Assembly (NCBI RefSeq): GCF_013782625.1
Contig: NZ_CP056199.1
Location: 886,588 to 950,587, forward strand
Length of the DNA stretch: 64,000 bases
Source of the DNA: Enterobacter sp. RHBSTW-00994
Lineage (GTDB): Bacteria > Pseudomonadota > Gammaproteobacteria > Enterobacterales > Enterobacteriaceae
Direction of reading: 5' to 3'
Part shown: piece by piece, positions 1 through 13,853 of the stretch
How the letters are laid out: every line of letters begins with the position of its first letter
Position numbering within the stretch: position 1 is the stretch's first letter
Notes under the pieces: generated by a model
Told to the model about the DNA's origin: nothing
Databases searched by the model: none
What the model saw: the letters and a program-made list of their open reading frames with translations, nothing else
Program-made: the position numbers and the translations under genes

Positions 1-714
1 TTTACCTCACGCACTCAGCGGGTATGGCTGGCGGTGCTCTGTGGCCTGTTATTGGCGCTGATGCTGTTTACGTTGCCTGAATACCATCATGATATTCATC
101 AGCCATTGGTTGCTGGCGCACTGTGGGCGTCGCTAGGCTGGTGGGGTGTTGCACTCTTGCTGGTGTTTTTTTATCCAGGCTCAGCGGCAGTATGGCGCGA
201 ATCTAAAGTTCTGCGTCTTATTTTCGGCCTGCTCACAATTGTTCCTTTTTTCTGGGGTATGCTCGCGCTGCGCGCCTGGCACTATGATGACAATCACTAC
301 AGCGGTGCATTTTGGCTGCTTTATGTCATGATTCTCGTCTGGGGGGCTGACTCCGGGGCCTATATGTTTGGTAAACTGTTTGGCAAGCATAAACTTGCGC
401 CAAAGGTTTCCCCTGGTAAAACCTGGCAAGGGTTTATCGGTGGCCTGTTTACGGCCGCGGTGATTTCCTGGGGCTACGGTGTCTGGGCGAATCTCGAAGT
501 CGCACCGTCAACGTTGCTGGTTTGCTCCATTTTTGCTGCGCTGGCATCGGTACTCGGTGATTTGACTGAAAGTATGTTCAAGCGTGAAGCAGGGATTAAG
601 GACAGTGGTCACCTTATTCCAGGTCATGGCGGTATTCTGGATCGCATTGATAGCCTGACGGCTGCGGTCCCTGTGTTTGCCTGCCTGTTGTTACTGGTAT
701 TCGGGACGATTTAA
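1..714 (+). CDS. cdsA: Phosphatidate cytidylyltransferase, 5'-truncated by window edge
   Basis: CdsA makes CDP-diacylglycerol from phosphatidic acid and CTP at the inner membrane, the branch point for all phospholipids. The reading frame is open from base 1. The 237 visible residues correspond to E. coli CdsA from about residue 49 of 285, so the start lies upstream, and the GTG at 34 is an internal valine. Several hydrophobic membrane spans are visible. Near the C-terminus is the family signature: SMFKR, then [12 protein letters not shown], then LDRIDS, which carries the metal-binding acidic residues. The stop lies 11 bases before rseP, as in the conserved uppS-cdsA-rseP-bamA order. Identification is by recalled near-identity to E. 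coli CdsA. Confidence 0.97.
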   Translation, partial: FTSRTQRVWLAVLCGLLLALMLFTLPEYHHDIHQPLVAGALWASLGWWGVALLLVFFYPGSAAVWRESKVLRLIFGLLTIVPFFWGMLALRAWHYDDNHYSGAFWLLYVMILVWGADSGAYMFGKLFGKHKLAPKVSPGKTWQGFIGGLFTAAVISWGYGVWANLEVAPSTLLVCSIFAALASVLGDLTESMFKREAGIKDSGHLIPGHGGILDRIDSLTAAVPVFACLLLLVFGTI

Positions 715-725
715 CGGAAGGTTTT

Positions 726-2078
726 ATGCTGAGCATTCTCTGGAATCTGGCGGCGTTCATTGTTGCACTGGGTGTACTGATTACCGTGCATGAATTTGGC
801 CATTTCTGGGTTGCTCGGCGCTGTGGTGTGCGAGTGGAGCGATTCTCCATCGGGTTTGGTAAATCACTCTGGAAACGCACCGATCGCCATGGCACTGAAT
901 TTGTCATCGCACTTATTCCTCTGGGTGGCTATGTCAAAATGCTCGACGAGCGTGTTGAGCCTGTAGCCCCCGAATTGCGGCACTATGCGTTCAACAACAA
1001 AACTGTTGGCCAACGTGCTGCTATCATTGCTGCCGGTCCGGTAGCCAACTTTATCTTTGCTATCTTCGCTTACTGGCTGGTGTTTATCATCGGTGTTCCT
1101 GGTGTGCGTCCGGTGGTGGGTGAAATTGCCCCTAATTCCATCGCGGCAAATGCGCAAATTAATCCTGGGATGGAACTTAAAGCGATTGATGGCATCGAAA
1201 CCCCTGATTGGGATGCCGTGCGACTGCAACTGGTTGCCAAGATTGGTGATGAGCAGGCAACTGTCAGCGTGTCGCCGTTTGGGTCTGATCAGCGGCAGGA
1301 AAAAGTCCTGAACTTACGCCACTGGGATTTCGAGCCTGATAAAGAAGATCCCGTTTCAGCGTTGGGTATTCGTCCTCGTAGCGCGCAGATCGAGCCGGTA
1401 TTAGCCGAAGTACAGGTAAATTCAGCGGCGAGTAAAGCGGGTTTGCAAGCGGGCGACAGGATCGTTAAAGTCGATGGTCAGCCATTAACACAATGGATGA
1501 CCTTTGTTAATCTGGTGCGCGATAATCCAGGTGTTTCGCTCGCGCTAGAAGTAGAAAGGCAGGGGAGTCCGCTCTCTCTGACGTTAATTCCGGATACTAA
1601 ATCGGGTAGCGGTAGGGCTGAGGGGTTCGCAGGCGTTGTGCCTAAAGTGATCCCACTGCCAGATGAGTATAAGACAATACGCCAGTATGGGCCGTTTAGT
1701 GCCATTCTTGAAGCCACGGATAAAACATGGCAACTGATGAAGCTAACGGTCAACATGTTGGGGAAATTGATAACCGGTGATGTGAAACTGAACAACCTCA
1801 GTGGGCCAATCTCTATTGCCCAGGGGGCTGGGATGTCAGCGGAGTTCGGGGTGATTTACTATCTCATGTTTCTCGCGCTCATTAGCGTGAACCTGGGGAT
1901 AATCAACCTGTTCCCGCTTCCCGTGTTAGACGGGGGGCATCTGCTGTTTTTAGCGATTGAAAAGCTAAAAGGCGGACCGGTATCCGAGCGAGTTCAAGAC
2001 TTTAGTTATCGCATTGGCTCGATTTTGCTGGTGCTGTTAATGGGGCTTGCACTTTTCAATGATTTCTCTCGGTTGTAA
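726..2078 (+). CDS. rseP: Site-2 intramembrane zinc metalloprotease RseP
   Basis: RseP makes the second, intramembrane cut in anti-sigma factor RseA after DegS, which releases sigma-E. It also clears remnant signal peptides. The protein has 450 residues, the family's usual length. The zinc motif HEFGH lies at residues 22-26 in the first membrane span (His22, Glu23, His26). The third ligand is Asp402 in the LDGG motif of the third span. Two PDZ domains lie between them (about 125-310). The ATG at 726 follows a GGAAGG-like ribosome site and is 11 bases after cdsA, so the two are probably cotranscribed. bamA follows after 31 bases, which couples envelope-stress signalling with outer membrane assembly. 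Confidence 0.98.
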   Translation: MLSILWNLAAFIVALGVLITVHEFGHFWVARRCGVRVERFSIGFGKSLWKRTDRHGTEFVIALIPLGGYVKMLDERVEPVAPELRHYAFNNKTVGQRAAIIAAGPVANFIFAIFAYWLVFIIGVPGVRPVVGEIAPNSIAANAQINPGMELKAIDGIETPDWDAVRLQLVAKIGDEQATVSVSPFGSDQRQEKVLNLRHWDFEPDKEDPVSALGIRPRSAQIEPVLAEVQVNSAASKAGLQAGDRIVKVDGQPLTQWMTFVNLVRDNPGVSLALEVERQGSPLSLTLIPDTKSGSGRAEGFAGVVPKVIPLPDEYKTIRQYGPFSAILEATDKTWQLMKLTVNMLGKLITGDVKLNNLSGPISIAQGAGMSAEFGVIYYLMFLALISVNLGIINLFPLPVLDGGHLLFLAIEKLKGGPVSERVQDFSYRIGSILLVLLMGLALFNDFSRL

Positions 2079-2091
2079 GAGAGTTAGTTAG

Positions 2092-4521
<2,430 letters not shown>

Positions 4522-4566
4522 TAATTCGCTGCAACGGAATGCGCAGGCAGTGTAGCGCTGACAATT

Positions 4567-4588
4567 GGCGATCGTGAAAACGATCGCC
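4567..4588 (+). other. Perfect 9-bp hairpin with GAAA loop between bamA and skp
   Basis: GGCGATCGT, then GAAA, then ACGATCGCC gives a perfect 9-bp stem closed by a GNRA-type tetraloop in the 122-base bamA-skp gap. No U-tract follows, so it does not look like a classical terminator. It could be an mRNA processing or stability element that sets skp expression relative to bamA. That role is inference. Confidence 0.6.
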
Positions 4589-4643
4589 TTGCCACGCAAA
4601 GAACGGCACTCTTGGGTGCTAATGGGATGGTAAGGAGTTAATT

Positions 4644-5138
4644 GTGAAAAAGTGGTTATTAGCTGCAGGTCTCGGTTTAGCGATGGTAACGTCTGCCCAG
4701 GCAGCGGATAAAGTTGCAATCGTCAACATGGGTAGCTTGTTCCAGCAGGTTGCACAGAAAACGGGTGTTTCCGCAACGCTGGAAAACGAGTTCAAAGGCC
4801 GTGCAAGCGAACTGCAAGGTATGGAAAACGATCTTCAGTCCAAAATGCAGCGTCTGCAGCGTGATGGTTCTACCATGAAGGCAGCAGACCGTAGCAAACT
4901 GGAAAAAGACGTAATGGCTCAGCGCCAGACTTTCTCTCAGAAGGCACAGGCATTCGAGCAGGATCGTCAACGTCGTTCTAACGAAGAACGTGGCAAACTG
5001 GTTACTCGTATTCAGACTGCTGTTAAATCAGTTGCTGCCGATCAGAGCATCGATCTGGTTGTAGATGCGAATGCCGTTGCTTACAACAGCAAAGATGTTA
5101 AAGACATTACTGCTGATGTACTGAAACAGGTTAAATAA
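4644..5138 (+). CDS. skp: Periplasmic chaperone Skp (OmpH)
   Basis: Skp is a trimeric periplasmic holdase that carries unfolded outer membrane proteins from SecYEG to BAM. The start is GTG at 4644 behind a TAAGGAG ribosome site. A cleavable signal peptide ends in SAQA, giving mature [10 protein letters not shown]. The 164-residue precursor (E. coli 161) has the small N-terminal strand region followed by long charged helices, the tentacles (about residues 45-130), and ends in VLKQVK. It sits between bamA and lpxD, with lpxD starting 3 bases after its stop. A three-residue insertion near residue 73 relative to E. coli falls in the tentacle region and should be tolerated. Confidence 0.97.
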   Translation: MKKWLLAAGLGLAMVTSAQAADKVAIVNMGSLFQQVAQKTGVSATLENEFKGRASELQGMENDLQSKMQRLQRDGSTMKAADRSKLEKDVMAQRQTFSQKAQAFEQDRQRRSNEERGKLVTRIQTAVKSVAADQSIDLVVDANAVAYNSKDVKDITADVLKQVK

Positions 5139-5141
5139 GTA

Positions 5142-6167
5142 ATGCCTTCAATTCGACTGGCTGATTTAGCTCAGCAGTTGGATGCAGAATTACACGGTGA
5201 TGGCGATATCGTCATCACCGCTGTTGCGTCCATGCAATCTGCTAAAGCTGGCAACATTACCTTCATGGTAAGCCCTAAGTACCGTGAACATCTGGCTCAA
5301 TGCCAGGCGTCGGCTGTTGTTCTGACGCAGGATGATCTTCCGTTTGCCGCAGGCGCTGCATTGGTAGTGAGGAACCCCTACCTGACGTATGCTCGCATGG
5401 CTCAAATTCTTGATACCACGCCGCAACCGGCGAAAAACATTGCTGCAAGTGCAGCGATCGACCCGACGGCGAAGCTGGGTAACAATGTTGCTATTGGCGC
5501 GAATGCTGTTATTGAATCCGGCGTTGTACTGGGTGATAACGTAGTGATTGGTGCGGGTAGCTTCGTTGGGAAAAATACCAAAATTGGTGCAGGTTCCCGT
5601 TTATGGGCCAATGTGTCCGTTTACCATGAAGTTGAGATCGGCGAAAATTGCCTTGTTCAGTCTGGAACTGTAATTGGTTCAGACGGGTTTGGCTATGCTA
5701 ACGATCGTGGTAATTGGGTGAAGATCCCACAGCTTGGTCGTGTCATTATTGGCGATCGTGTTGAGATCGGTGCATGTACAACCATTGACCGTGGTGCGCT
5801 TGATGACACCATTATTGGCAAAGGTGTTATCATCGATAATCAGTGTCAGATTGCACATAACGTCGTGATTGGCGACAATACTGCTGTTGCAGGTGGCGTA
5901 ATCATGGCTGGCAGCCTGAAAATTGGCCGTTATTGTATGATTGGCGGGGCTAGCGTGATCAATGGGCATATGGAAATATGCGACAAAGTCACGGTAACCG
6001 GGATGGGCATGGTGATGCGTCCTATTACTGAGCCAGGTGTCTACTCCTCCGGTATCCCGCTGCAGCCCAACAAGGTGTGGCGTAAAACAGCAGCTTTGGT
6101 GATGAATATTGATGATATGAGCAAGCGACTCAAGGCTCTTGAGCGCAAGATCGATCAACAAGACTAA
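5142..6167 (+). CDS. lpxD: UDP-3-O-(3-hydroxymyristoyl)glucosamine N-acyltransferase
   Basis: LpxD performs the third step of lipid A synthesis, transferring 3-hydroxymyristate from ACP to the 2-amino group of UDP-3-O-acyl-glucosamine in the cytosol. The protein has 341 residues, the same as E. coli. Residues 1-100 form the uridine-binding domain. About ten hexapeptide turns build the left-handed beta-helix (about 105-300), followed by a helical C-terminus. Catalytic His239 is in the IAHNV motif. The ATG lies 3 bases after skp. A pyrimidine-rich gap with a hairpin separates it from fabZ, the next gene of the lipid A cluster. Confidence 0.98.
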   Translation: MPSIRLADLAQQLDAELHGDGDIVITAVASMQSAKAGNITFMVSPKYREHLAQCQASAVVLTQDDLPFAAGAALVVRNPYLTYARMAQILDTTPQPAKNIAASAAIDPTAKLGNNVAIGANAVIESGVVLGDNVVIGAGSFVGKNTKIGAGSRLWANVSVYHEVEIGENCLVQSGTVIGSDGFGYANDRGNWVKIPQLGRVIIGDRVEIGACTTIDRGALDDTIIGKGVIIDNQCQIAHNVVIGDNTAVAGGVIMAGSLKIGRYCMIGGASVINGHMEICDKVTVTGMGMVMRPITEPGVYSSGIPLQPNKVWRKTAALVMNIDDMSKRLKALERKIDQQD

Positions 6168-6195
6168 ACGTTCACCCGTTTAACGCTAACTTTCC

Positions 6196-6229
6196 CGGCC
6201 TGTCGGCTTTCTTATAAACCGGCAGGCCG
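6196..6229 (+). other. Hairpin in the lpxD-fabZ gap
   Basis: An 11-bp stem (6196-6206 with 6219-6229, one G-U pair, 12-base loop) is GC-rich and followed by TGTTATTATTG, which is only a weak U-tract. It may attenuate transcription or stabilise the upstream mRNA. It is not clearly a full terminator, since fabZ-lpxA-lpxB follow on the same strand. Confidence 0.5.
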
Positions 6230-6271
6230 TGTTATTATTGCTATTCAGTACATTTTGACAGGAAGAGTATT

Positions 6272-6727
6272 TTGACTACTGACACTCATACTCTGCATAT
6301 TGAAGAGATTTTAGAACTTCTGCCTCACCGCTATCCGTTTTTGCTGGTAGACCGTGTGCTGGATTTTGAAGAAGGTCGTTTTCTGCGCGCAGTGAAAAAT
6401 GTCTCCGTAAATGAGCCATTCTTCCAGGGGCATTTCCCTGGTAAACCTATCTTCCCGGGTGTGTTGATCCTGGAAGCGATGGCACAGGCAACGGGTATTC
6501 TGGCGTTTAAAAGCGTTGGTAAACTGGAGCCTGGTGAGTTGTATTACTTCGCAGGTATTGATGAAGCGCGCTTTAAGCGTCCAGTCGTGCCCGGTGATCA
6601 GATGATCATGGAAGTCACTTTTGAAAAAACGCGTCGTGGCCTGACTCGCTTCAAAGGCGTAGCTCTGGTTGATGGCAAAGTTGTTTGCGAAGCGACAATG
6701 ATGTGCGCGCGTAGCCGGGAGGCCTGA
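6272..6727 (+). CDS. fabZ: 3-hydroxyacyl-ACP dehydratase FabZ
   Basis: FabZ dehydrates beta-hydroxyacyl-ACP in fatty acid elongation. It competes with LpxA/LpxD for 3-hydroxymyristoyl-ACP, so it sets the phospholipid to lipid A balance. The 151-residue hot-dog-fold protein has the catalytic His54 and Glu68 in the segment running from QGHFPG to LILEAMAQ. The start is TTG at 6272, behind AGGAAGAG, the same rare start codon as in E. coli. lpxA begins 3 bases after the stop, so fabZ, lpxA, lpxB and rnhB form one translation unit. Confidence 0.98.
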   Translation: MTTDTHTLHIEEILELLPHRYPFLLVDRVLDFEEGRFLRAVKNVSVNEPFFQGHFPGKPIFPGVLILEAMAQATGILAFKSVGKLEPGELYYFAGIDEARFKRPVVPGDQMIMEVTFEKTRRGLTRFKGVALVDGKVVCEATMMCARSREA

Positions 6728-6730
6728 TAC

Positions 6731-7519
6731 GTGATTGATAAATCCGCCTTTATTCATCCTACTGCGATTGTGGAAGTTGGTGCCATCATTGGTGCTAATG
6801 CCCACATTGGTCCTTTCTGTATTGTTGGGCCCAATGTTGAAATTGGTGAGGGTACAGTACTGAAATCTCACGTTGTGGTGAATGGCCATACGACCATTGG
6901 TCGCAACAACGAGATCTATCAGTTTGCCTCCATTGGTGAAGTAAACCAGGACCTGAAATACGCTGGTGAACCGACCCGTGTGGAAATCGGCGATCGTAAC
7001 CGTATTCGCGAAAGCGTCACCATTCATCGTGGCACAGTACAGGGTGGTGGATTGACAAAGGTGGGCAGCGACAACCTGTTTATGATCAATGCACATATCG
7101 CGCACGATTGTACGGTAGGTAGCCGCTGTATTCTCGCCAACAATGCAACGCTGGCGGGACACGTATCGGTTGATGATTTCGCAATTATTGGCGGCATGAC
7201 TGCTGTCCATCAATTTTGCATCATTGGTGCACATGTGATGGTCGGTGGCTGCTCCGGTGTGGCGCAAGATGTCCCACCGTACGTCATTGCGCAGGGCAAT
7301 CACGCAACGCCGTTTGGCGTGAATATCGAAGGTCTCAAGCGTCGTGGCTTTAGCCGTGAAGCGATTACAGCGATCCGTAACGCGTACAAACTACTGTACC
7401 GTAGCGGAAAAACGCTGGAAGAGGCTAAACCGGAAATTGCTGAGTTAGCGAAAAAATACCCTGAAGTGAATGAGTTCATGGAGTTCTTTGAACGTTCAAC
7501 TCGCGGTCTGATTCGTTAA
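6731..7519 (+). CDS. lpxA: UDP-N-acetylglucosamine acyltransferase LpxA
   Basis: LpxA starts lipid A synthesis by adding 3-hydroxymyristate to the 3-OH of UDP-GlcNAc. The protein has 262 residues, the standard length. Hexapeptide repeats of the left-handed beta-helix fill residues 1-190, and a helical tail covers 190-262. Catalytic His125 lies in HIAHDC. The start is GTG at 6731, 3 bases after fabZ. The stop TAA shares its last A with the ATG of lpxB (1-base overlap), so translation is coupled. Confidence 0.98.
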   Translation: MIDKSAFIHPTAIVEVGAIIGANAHIGPFCIVGPNVEIGEGTVLKSHVVVNGHTTIGRNNEIYQFASIGEVNQDLKYAGEPTRVEIGDRNRIRESVTIHRGTVQGGGLTKVGSDNLFMINAHIAHDCTVGSRCILANNATLAGHVSVDDFAIIGGMTAVHQFCIIGAHVMVGGCSGVAQDVPPYVIAQGNHATPFGVNIEGLKRRGFSREAITAIRNAYKLLYRSGKTLEEAKPEIAELAKKYPEVNEFMEFFERSTRGLIR

Positions 7520-8667
7520 TGGTCGACAATCGTCCTCTTACGATAGCCCTGGTCGCCGGAGAAACCTCCGGCGATATTCTTGGTGCAGGTCTTATCCGTG
7601 CGCTTAAAGCTCGTGTACCGAATGCTCGCTTTGTGGGTGTTGCGGGTCCACTTATGCAGGCTGAAGGTTGCGAAGCCTGGTATGAAATGGAAGAGTTGGC
7701 GGTCATGGGCATTGTTGAGGTGCTGGGACGCCTGCGTCGCCTGTTGCATATTCGCGCCGATCTCACTCGCCGTTTTACCGATCTCAAACCCGATGTGTTT
7801 GTTGGTATCGATGCGCCTGACTTCAATATCACGCTTGAAGGCAATCTGAAAAAACAGGGCATCAAAACCATTCATTACGTCAGTCCATCTGTTTGGGCGT
7901 GGCGACAGAAACGCGTTTTCAAAATAGGAAAATCCACCGATTTGGTGCTGGCTTTTCTGCCTTTCGAAAAAGCGTTTTACGATAGATTCAATGTTCCGTG
8001 CCGCTTTATCGGCCATACCATGGCAGATGCAATGCCATTGGATCCAGATAAAAATGCGGCGCGTGACGTGTTGGGTATTCCGCATGATGCACATTGTCTG
8101 GCACTACTGCCCGGAAGTCGTGGAGCGGAAGTGGAGATGCTGAGTGCTGATTTCCTGAAAACAGCACAAATACTGCGTAACACATACCCCGACCTGGAAG
8201 TGGTTGTACCGTTAGTGAATGCTAAACGTCGCGAGCAGTTCGAACGAATTAAGGCAGAGGTTGCACCTGACCTGCATGTCCACTTGCTGGATGGTAAAGG
8301 CCGCGAGGCTATGGTGGCCAGCGATGCCGCATTGCTGGCGTCGGGTACGGCAGCGCTGGAGTGTATGCTGGCAAAATGCCCGATGGTTGTAGGCTACCGC
8401 ATGAAGCCATTCACCTTCTGGCTGGCAAAACGTCTGGTTAAAACGGATTATGTTTCTTTGCCAAACTTGCTTGCCGGACGTGAATTGGTGAAAGAGTTGT
8501 TACAGGATGAATGCCAGCCTCAGGCGTTGGCGGATGCATTATTGCCGCTCCTGGCAGACGGTAAAACCAGCCATCAGATGCATGATACTTTCAGGGAACT
8601 GCATCAGCAGATCCGTTGTAATGCCGATGAGCAAGCGGCTGACGCGGTGCTGGAGCTAGCAAAATGA
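7519..8667 (+). CDS. lpxB: Lipid-A-disaccharide synthase LpxB
   Basis: LpxB is a peripheral inner-membrane GT-B glycosyltransferase (family GT19). It joins 2,3-diacylglucosamine-1-phosphate and its UDP form into the lipid A disaccharide. The protein has 382 residues as in E. coli. It opens with [13 protein letters not shown], the conserved N-terminal glycine-rich loop, and has the donor-site [10 protein letters not shown] segment near the middle. It overlaps lpxA by one base and rnhB by four (ATGA). Confidence 0.97.
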   Translation: MVDNRPLTIALVAGETSGDILGAGLIRALKARVPNARFVGVAGPLMQAEGCEAWYEMEELAVMGIVEVLGRLRRLLHIRADLTRRFTDLKPDVFVGIDAPDFNITLEGNLKKQGIKTIHYVSPSVWAWRQKRVFKIGKSTDLVLAFLPFEKAFYDRFNVPCRFIGHTMADAMPLDPDKNAARDVLGIPHDAHCLALLPGSRGAEVEMLSADFLKTAQILRNTYPDLEVVVPLVNAKRREQFERIKAEVAPDLHVHLLDGKGREAMVASDAALLASGTAALECMLAKCPMVVGYRMKPFTFWLAKRLVKTDYVSLPNLLAGRELVKELLQDECQPQALADALLPLLADGKTSHQMHDTFRELHQQIRCNADEQAADAVLELAK

Positions 8668-9260
8668 TAGAATTTATCTATCCACACACGCACCTTGTGG
8701 CGGGTGTGGATGAAGTGGGCCGTGGCCCTCTGGTTGGTGCAGTGGTGACTGCTGCTGTGATCCTTGATCCGGCTCGCCCGATTGTTGGGTTAAACGATTC
8801 TAAAAAACTTTCAGAAAAGCGCCGATTGGCGCTCTTTGATGAGATCAACGAAAACGCTCTGGCCTGGAGTCTGGGTCGCGCGGAACCGCATGAAATCGAT
8901 GAATTAAATATATTGCACGCTACTATGCTGGCGATGCAGCGTGCGGTTGCGGGACTGAAAATTGCGCCGGAATACGCCCTTATTGACGGTAATCGCTGTC
9001 CGGCACTGCCAGTGCCTTCTATGGCAGTGGTCAAAGGTGATAGCCGGGTTGCTGAAATCAGTGCCGCTTCTATTATGGCTAAAGTGACACGTGACGCCGA
9101 AATGGCTGAACTGGATCTCATTTATCCCCAGTATGGTTTTGCCCAGCATAAGGGATATCCAACCGCTTTCCATCTGGAAAGGCTGGCTGAATATGGCGCA
9201 ACTGAACATCATCGGCGCAGCTTTGGTCCGGTGAAACGCGCGCTGGGACTGGTGTCCTGA
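8664..9260 (+). CDS. rnhB: Ribonuclease HII
   Basis: RNase HII nicks 5' of single ribonucleotides in DNA, starting ribonucleotide excision repair, and degrades RNA in hybrids. The 198-residue protein has the catalytic Asp16-Glu17 in GVDEVGRG and further acidic metal ligands in the ALIDGN and [10 protein letters not shown] segments. The ATG overlaps the lpxB stop as ATGA. dnaE follows after 38 bases. The order lpxB-rnhB-dnaE is conserved in enterobacteria. Confidence 0.97.
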   Translation: MIEFIYPHTHLVAGVDEVGRGPLVGAVVTAAVILDPARPIVGLNDSKKLSEKRRLALFDEINENALAWSLGRAEPHEIDELNILHATMLAMQRAVAGLKIAPEYALIDGNRCPALPVPSMAVVKGDSRVAEISAASIMAKVTRDAEMAELDLIYPQYGFAQHKGYPTAFHLERLAEYGATEHHRRSFGPVKRALGLVS

Positions 9261-9298
9261 ATCAATACGCAAGCAAATAAGTAACGCGGAATCTGAAG

Positions 9299-12200
9299 AT
9301 GGCTGAACCACGTTTCGTACACCTGCGGGTGCATAGCGACTACTCCATGATTGATGGGCTGGCGAAGACCGGACCGCTTGTAAAAAAGGCGGCTGCTCTT
9401 GGCATGCCTGCGCTGGCGATCACCGATTTCCTCAACCTTTGCGGTCTGGTGAAGTTCTACGGGACGGCGCATGGCGCAGGGCTGAAACCTATCGTTGGAG
9501 CAGATTTTCATGTGCAGAGCGAGTTACTCGGCGATGAAATGACGCAGCTCACCGTACTTGCCATGAACAACACAGGGTATCAGAACCTGACGTTGTTGAT
9601 CTCCCGTGCGTATCAGCGTGGCTATGGCGTATTGGGTCCCTGGATTGATCGCGACTGGCTGGCGGAGTTGAGTGAAGGGCTGTTGCTGATTTCAGGCGGT
9701 CGCATGGGCGATGTCGGTAAAAGCTTGCAGCGAGGAAACCCGGCTCTGGTTGAGCAGTGTGTTTCATTTTACGAACAGCATTTCCCGGATCGTTACTATC
9801 TTGAACTGATCCGTACCGGACGGCCAGAAGAAGAAAATTATCTGCATGCCGCTGTGGCTCTGGCGGAGGAGCGCGGGTTGCCGGTTGTGGCCACTAACGA
9901 TGTGCGCTTCCTCGAACCGGGGGATTTTGACGCGCATGAGATTCGCGTGGCGATCCATGATGGTTTTACGCTCGACGATCCCAAACGCCCACGTAACTAC
10001 TCACCGCAGCAGTATATGCGCAGTGAGGATGAGATGTGCGAGTTGTTCGCCGATCTTCCGGAAGCGCTGGAAAACTCAGTTGAAATTGCTAAACGCTGTA
10101 ATGTGACGGTGCGTTTAGGCGAATACTTCTTGCCCCAATTCCCGACCGGCGAGATGACTACGGAAGATTTTCTGGTCCTCAAATCGAAAGAGGGCCTGGA
10201 AGATCGTCTGGAATTTCTGTTCCCTGATGAAAATGTGCGGAAAGAGAAACGACCGCCTTACGATGAGCGACTGGATATTGAACTCCAGGTTATCAACCAG
10301 ATGGGATTCCCTGGCTACTTCCTGATCGTGATGGAGTTTATCCAGTGGTCCAAGGATAACGGCGTACCTGTTGGTCCAGGACGTGGTTCTGGTGCAGGGT
10401 CGCTCGTGGCCTATGCACTTAAAATTACCGATCTTGATCCGCTGGAGTTTGACCTGCTGTTTGAACGTTTCCTTAACCCGGAACGTGTTTCCATGCCCGA
10501 CTTTGACGTTGACTTCTGTATGGAGAAGCGCGACCAGGTTATTGATCACGTGGCTGAAATGTACGGTCGTGATGCGGTATCGCAGATTATCACTTTCGGT
10601 ACAATGGCCGCGAAAGCGGTTATCCGTGACGTAGGACGCGTGCTGGGACATCCATACGGATTTGTTGACCGAATTTCTAAGCTAGTTCCGCCTGATCCTG
10701 GCATGACGCTTGCGAAAGCGTTCGAAGCAGAGCCGCAATTACCGGAAATTTACGAAGCGGACGAAGAAGTTAAAGCGCTGATTGATATGGCGCGTAAGCT
10801 GGAAGGTGTCACGCGAAATGCCGGTAAGCACGCGGGGGGCGTGGTTATTGCGCCAACCAAAATTACTGACTTTGCTCCGCTATACTGCGATGAGGCAGGG
10901 CAGCATCCAGTAACCCAGTTTGACAAGAATGACGTTGAATACGCCGGGCTCGTGAAATTTGACTTCCTGGGTTTGCGTACGCTCACTATCATTGACTGGG
11001 CACTGAAGATGATCAATCCGCGTCGGGCTAAACAAGGCCTGGAACCGATTGATATCGCAGCCATCCCTCTTGATGATAAGAAAAGTTTCGACATGCTGCA
11101 GCGCTCGGAAACCACAGCGGTATTCCAGCTTGAATCCCGTGGCATGAAAGATTTGATTAAGCGCCTGCAGCCTGACTGCTTCGAAGATATGATCGCACTG
11201 GTCGCCCTTTTTCGTCCGGGCCCACTGCAGTCAGGGATGGTAGATAACTTTATTGACCGTAAACACGGGCGCGAAGAGATTTCTTACCCGGATGTACAGT
11301 GGCAGCACGAAAGCCTGAAACCCGTACTGGAGCCGACCTACGGCATTATCTTGTACCAGGAACAGGTTATGCAGATTGCACAGGTGCTTTCTGGCTATAC
11401 GCTCGGCGGCGCAGATATGCTTCGCCGCGCGATGGGTAAGAAAAAGCCTGAAGAGATGGCCAAACAGCGTGGTACGTTCGAAGAAGGCGCAAAAAATAAC
11501 GGCGTTGATGGCGAGCTGGCGATGAAGATTTTCGACCTGGTGGAGAAATTCGCTGGGTACGGATTTAACAAATCACACTCCGCCGCCTATGCTTTGGTGT
11601 CATACCAGACGCTGTGGCTGAAAGCGCACTATCCCGCAGAGTTTATGGCAGCGGTAATGACCGCAGATATGGACAACACGGAGAAAGTGGTTGGCCTGGT
11701 GGATGAGTGCTGGCGCATGGGGTTGAAAATCCTGCCGCCAGACATTAACTCCGGTCTTTACCATTTCCACGTCAATGATGACGGCGAGATTGTGTATGGG
11801 ATCGGTGCGATCAAAGGGGTAGGTGAAGGTCCGATCGAAGCGATTCTTGAGGCGCGTAACAACGGCGGATATTTCCGCGAGCTGTTCGACCTCTGTGCCC
11901 GTACCGACACTAAAAAATTGAACCGTCGTGTGCTGGAAAAGCTGATCATGTCTGGCGCGTTCGACAGGCTGGGGCCACATCGTGCCGCGCTGATGAACTC
12001 GTTGGCGGATGCCCTGAAGGCAGCCGATCAGCATGCAAAAGCGGAAGCGATTGGGCAGGCCGATATGTTTGGCGTGCTGGCAGAAGAGCCTGAGCAAGTT
12101 GAACAGTCTTATGCCAGCTGCCAGCCGTGGCCAGAACAGGTTGTACTGGATGGTGAGCGTGAAACGTTAGGGCTTTACCTGACGGGTCACCCGATCACCC

Positions 12201-12781
12201 AGTACCTAAAAGAAATTGAGCGCTATGTCGGAGGCTATCGGCTGAAAGACATGCATCCGACAGAACGTGGTAAAATTACCACAGCTGCGGGGCTCGTGAT
12301 TGCTGCAAGGGTAATGGTCACCAAGCGCGGCAATCGTATCGGCATCTGTACGCTGGATGACCGTTCCGGGCGTCTGGAGGTGATGTTGTTCACCGACGCG
12401 CTGGATAAATACCAGCAATTGCTGGAAAAAGACCGCATACTTATCGTCAGCGGACAGGTCAGCTTTGATGACTTCAGCGGGGGGCTTAAAATGACCGCCC
12501 GTGAAGTGATGGACATTGACGAAGCCCGGGAAAAATATGCTCGCGGGCTTGCTATCTCGCTGACGGACAGGCAAATTGATGACCAGCTTTTAAACCGACT
12601 CCGTCAGTCTCTGGAACCCCACCGCTCGGGGACCATTCCAGTACATCTCTACTATCAGAGGGCGGATGCACGTGCGCGCTTGCGCTTTGGTGCAACGTGG
12701 CGTGTCTCTCCGAGCGATCGTTTACTTAACGATCTCCGTGGCCTCATTGGTTCGGAGCAGGTGGAACTGGAGTTTGACTAA
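9299..12781 (+). CDS. dnaE: DNA polymerase III alpha subunit
   Basis: DnaE is the replicative polymerase, family C, and pairs with epsilon (DnaQ, encoded at 40652 in this window) and theta in the core. The 1160-residue protein matches E. coli length. The N-terminal PHP domain covers about 1-270, with HSDYS near residue 14. The catalytic aspartates are Asp401 and Asp403 (PDFDVDFC) and Asp555 (VKFDFLGL). Fingers, beta-binding, OB-fold (about 980-1080) and C-terminal tau-binding regions follow. The start is ATG at 9299 behind a GGAATCTGAAG leader. accA begins 12 bases after the stop. Confidence 0.98.
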   Translation: MAEPRFVHLRVHSDYSMIDGLAKTGPLVKKAAALGMPALAITDFLNLCGLVKFYGTAHGAGLKPIVGADFHVQSELLGDEMTQLTVLAMNNTGYQNLTLLISRAYQRGYGVLGPWIDRDWLAELSEGLLLISGGRMGDVGKSLQRGNPALVEQCVSFYEQHFPDRYYLELIRTGRPEEENYLHAAVALAEERGLPVVATNDVRFLEPGDFDAHEIRVAIHDGFTLDDPKRPRNYSPQQYMRSEDEMCELFADLPEALENSVEIAKRCNVTVRLGEYFLPQFPTGEMTTEDFLVLKSKEGLEDRLEFLFPDENVRKEKRPPYDERLDIELQVINQMGFPGYFLIVMEFIQWSKDNGVPVGPGRGSGAGSLVAYALKITDLDPLEFDLLFERFLNPERVSMPDFDVDFCMEKRDQVIDHVAEMYGRDAVSQIITFGTMAAKAVIRDVGRVLGHPYGFVDRISKLVPPDPGMTLAKAFEAEPQLPEIYEADEEVKALIDMARKLEGVTRNAGKHAGGVVIAPTKITDFAPLYCDEAGQHPVTQFDKNDVEYAGLVKFDFLGLRTLTIIDWALKMINPRRAKQGLEPIDIAAIPLDDKKSFDMLQRSETTAVFQLESRGMKDLIKRLQPDCFEDMIALVALFRPGPLQSGMVDNFIDRKHGREEISYPDVQWQHESLKPVLEPTYGIILYQEQVMQIAQVLSGYTLGGADMLRRAMGKKKPEEMAKQRGTFEEGAKNNGVDGELAMKIFDLVEKFAGYGFNKSHSAAYALVSYQTLWLKAHYPAEFMAAVMTADMDNTEKVVGLVDECWRMGLKILPPDINSGLYHFHVNDDGEIVYGIGAIKGVGEGPIEAILEARNNGGYFRELFDLCARTDTKKLNRRVLEKLIMSGAFDRLGPHRAALMNSLADALKAADQHAKAEAIGQADMFGVLAEEPEQVEQSYASCQPWPEQVVLDGERETLGLYLTGHPITQYLKEIERYVGGYRLKDMHPTERGKITTAAGLVIAARVMVTKRGNRIGICTLDDRSGRLEVMLFTDALDKYQQLLEKDRILIVSGQVSFDDFSGGLKMTAREVMDIDEAREKYARGLAISLTDRQIDDQLLNRLRQSLEPHRSGTIPVHLYYQRADARARLRFGATWRVSPSDRLLNDLRGLIGSEQVELEFD

Positions 12782-12793
12782 TACAGGAATACT

Positions 12794-13753
12794 ATGAGTC
12801 TGAATTTCCTTGATTTCGAACAGCCGATTGCAGAGCTGGAAGCGAAAATCGATTCTCTGACAGCGGTAAGCCGTCAGGATGAAAAACTGGATATTAACAT
12901 CGACGAAGAAGTGCATCGTCTGCGTGAAAAAAGCGTAGAACTGACGCGCAAAATCTTTGCCGATCTCGGCGCATGGCAGATAGCCCAACTGGCACGTCAC
13001 CCTCAGCGTCCGTACACCCTGGATTATGTCCGCCTGGCGTTTGATGAATTTGACGAACTGGCTGGCGATCGCGCTTATGCTGACGACAAAGCCATCGTGG
13101 GCGGTATTGCTCGTCTGGATGGGCGTCCGGTGATGATCATTGGTCATCAGAAAGGGCGTGAAACCAAAGAGAAAATTCGTCGTAACTTTGGTATGCCAGC
13201 GCCAGAAGGCTATCGTAAAGCACTGCGTTTGATGGAGATGGCTGAGCGTTTCAATATGCCAATCATCACCTTCATTGACACCCCAGGTGCGTACCCTGGT
13301 GTGGGGGCTGAAGAACGTGGTCAATCTGAAGCGATTGCCCGTAACCTGCGTGAGATGTCACGCTTGAATGTACCGGTTATCTGCACCGTTATTGGTGAGG
13401 GTGGCTCCGGTGGGGCGCTGGCAATCGGTGTGGGCGATAAAGTGAATATGCTGCAGTACAGCACCTATTCCGTTATTTCCCCAGAGGGTTGTGCATCCAT
13501 TCTGTGGAAAAGCGCGGACAAAGCCCCGCTGGCTGCAGAAGCCATGGGTATCATTGCGCCACGCCTGAAAGAACTGAAGTTGATCGACTCCGTGATCCAG
13601 GAGCCGTTGGGTGGTGCGCATCGCAACCCGGAAGCGATGGCTGCATCGCTGAAAGCACAGCTGCTGGCCGATCTCGCCGATCTCGATGTGTTAAGCAAAG
13701 ACGATCTGCGCAATCGCCGTTATCAGCGTCTGATGAACTACGGTTACGCCTAA
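12794..13753 (+). CDS. accA: Acetyl-CoA carboxylase carboxyltransferase alpha subunit
   Basis: AccA with AccD forms the carboxyltransferase that moves CO2 from carboxybiotin to acetyl-CoA, giving malonyl-CoA for fatty acid synthesis. The 319-residue protein equals E. coli AccA. An N-terminal helical region (1-80) precedes the crotonase-like fold. Oxyanion-hole glycines are visible in [10 protein letters not shown], and DTPGAYPG is conserved. A strong intrinsic terminator (13772-13798) ends this long transcription unit 18 bases downstream. Confidence 0.98.
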   Translation: MSLNFLDFEQPIAELEAKIDSLTAVSRQDEKLDINIDEEVHRLREKSVELTRKIFADLGAWQIAQLARHPQRPYTLDYVRLAFDEFDELAGDRAYADDKAIVGGIARLDGRPVMIIGHQKGRETKEKIRRNFGMPAPEGYRKALRLMEMAERFNMPIITFIDTPGAYPGVGAEERGQSEAIARNLREMSRLNVPVICTVIGEGGSGGALAIGVGDKVNMLQYSTYSVISPEGCASILWKSADKAPLAAEAMGIIAPRLKELKLIDSVIQEPLGGAHRNPEAMAASLKAQLLADLADLDVLSKDDLRNRRYQRLMNYGYA

Positions 13754-13771
13754 GCGTCACAATTATCCGAA

Positions 13772-13798
13772 AAGCCGCACAATGTTGCGGCTTTTTTT
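13772..13798 (+). terminator. Intrinsic terminator after accA
   Basis: Stem AAGCCGCA / TGCGGCTT (13772-13779 with 13786-13793, 6-base loop) is followed directly by a run of T. This is a textbook Rho-independent terminator closing the cdsA-accA cluster. Confidence 0.92.
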
Positions 13799-13853
13799 AT
13801 ACCTGTTGTTTAGCTCAGCTATGCTTAGCTAATGTTTTTCAAGGAGGTAAGCC

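Noticed and set aside
6311-7303. 330-codon open frame opposite fabZ/lpxA
   Set aside because: It lies entirely antisense to two conserved genes, and its length reflects their codon bias. No domain is recognisable.
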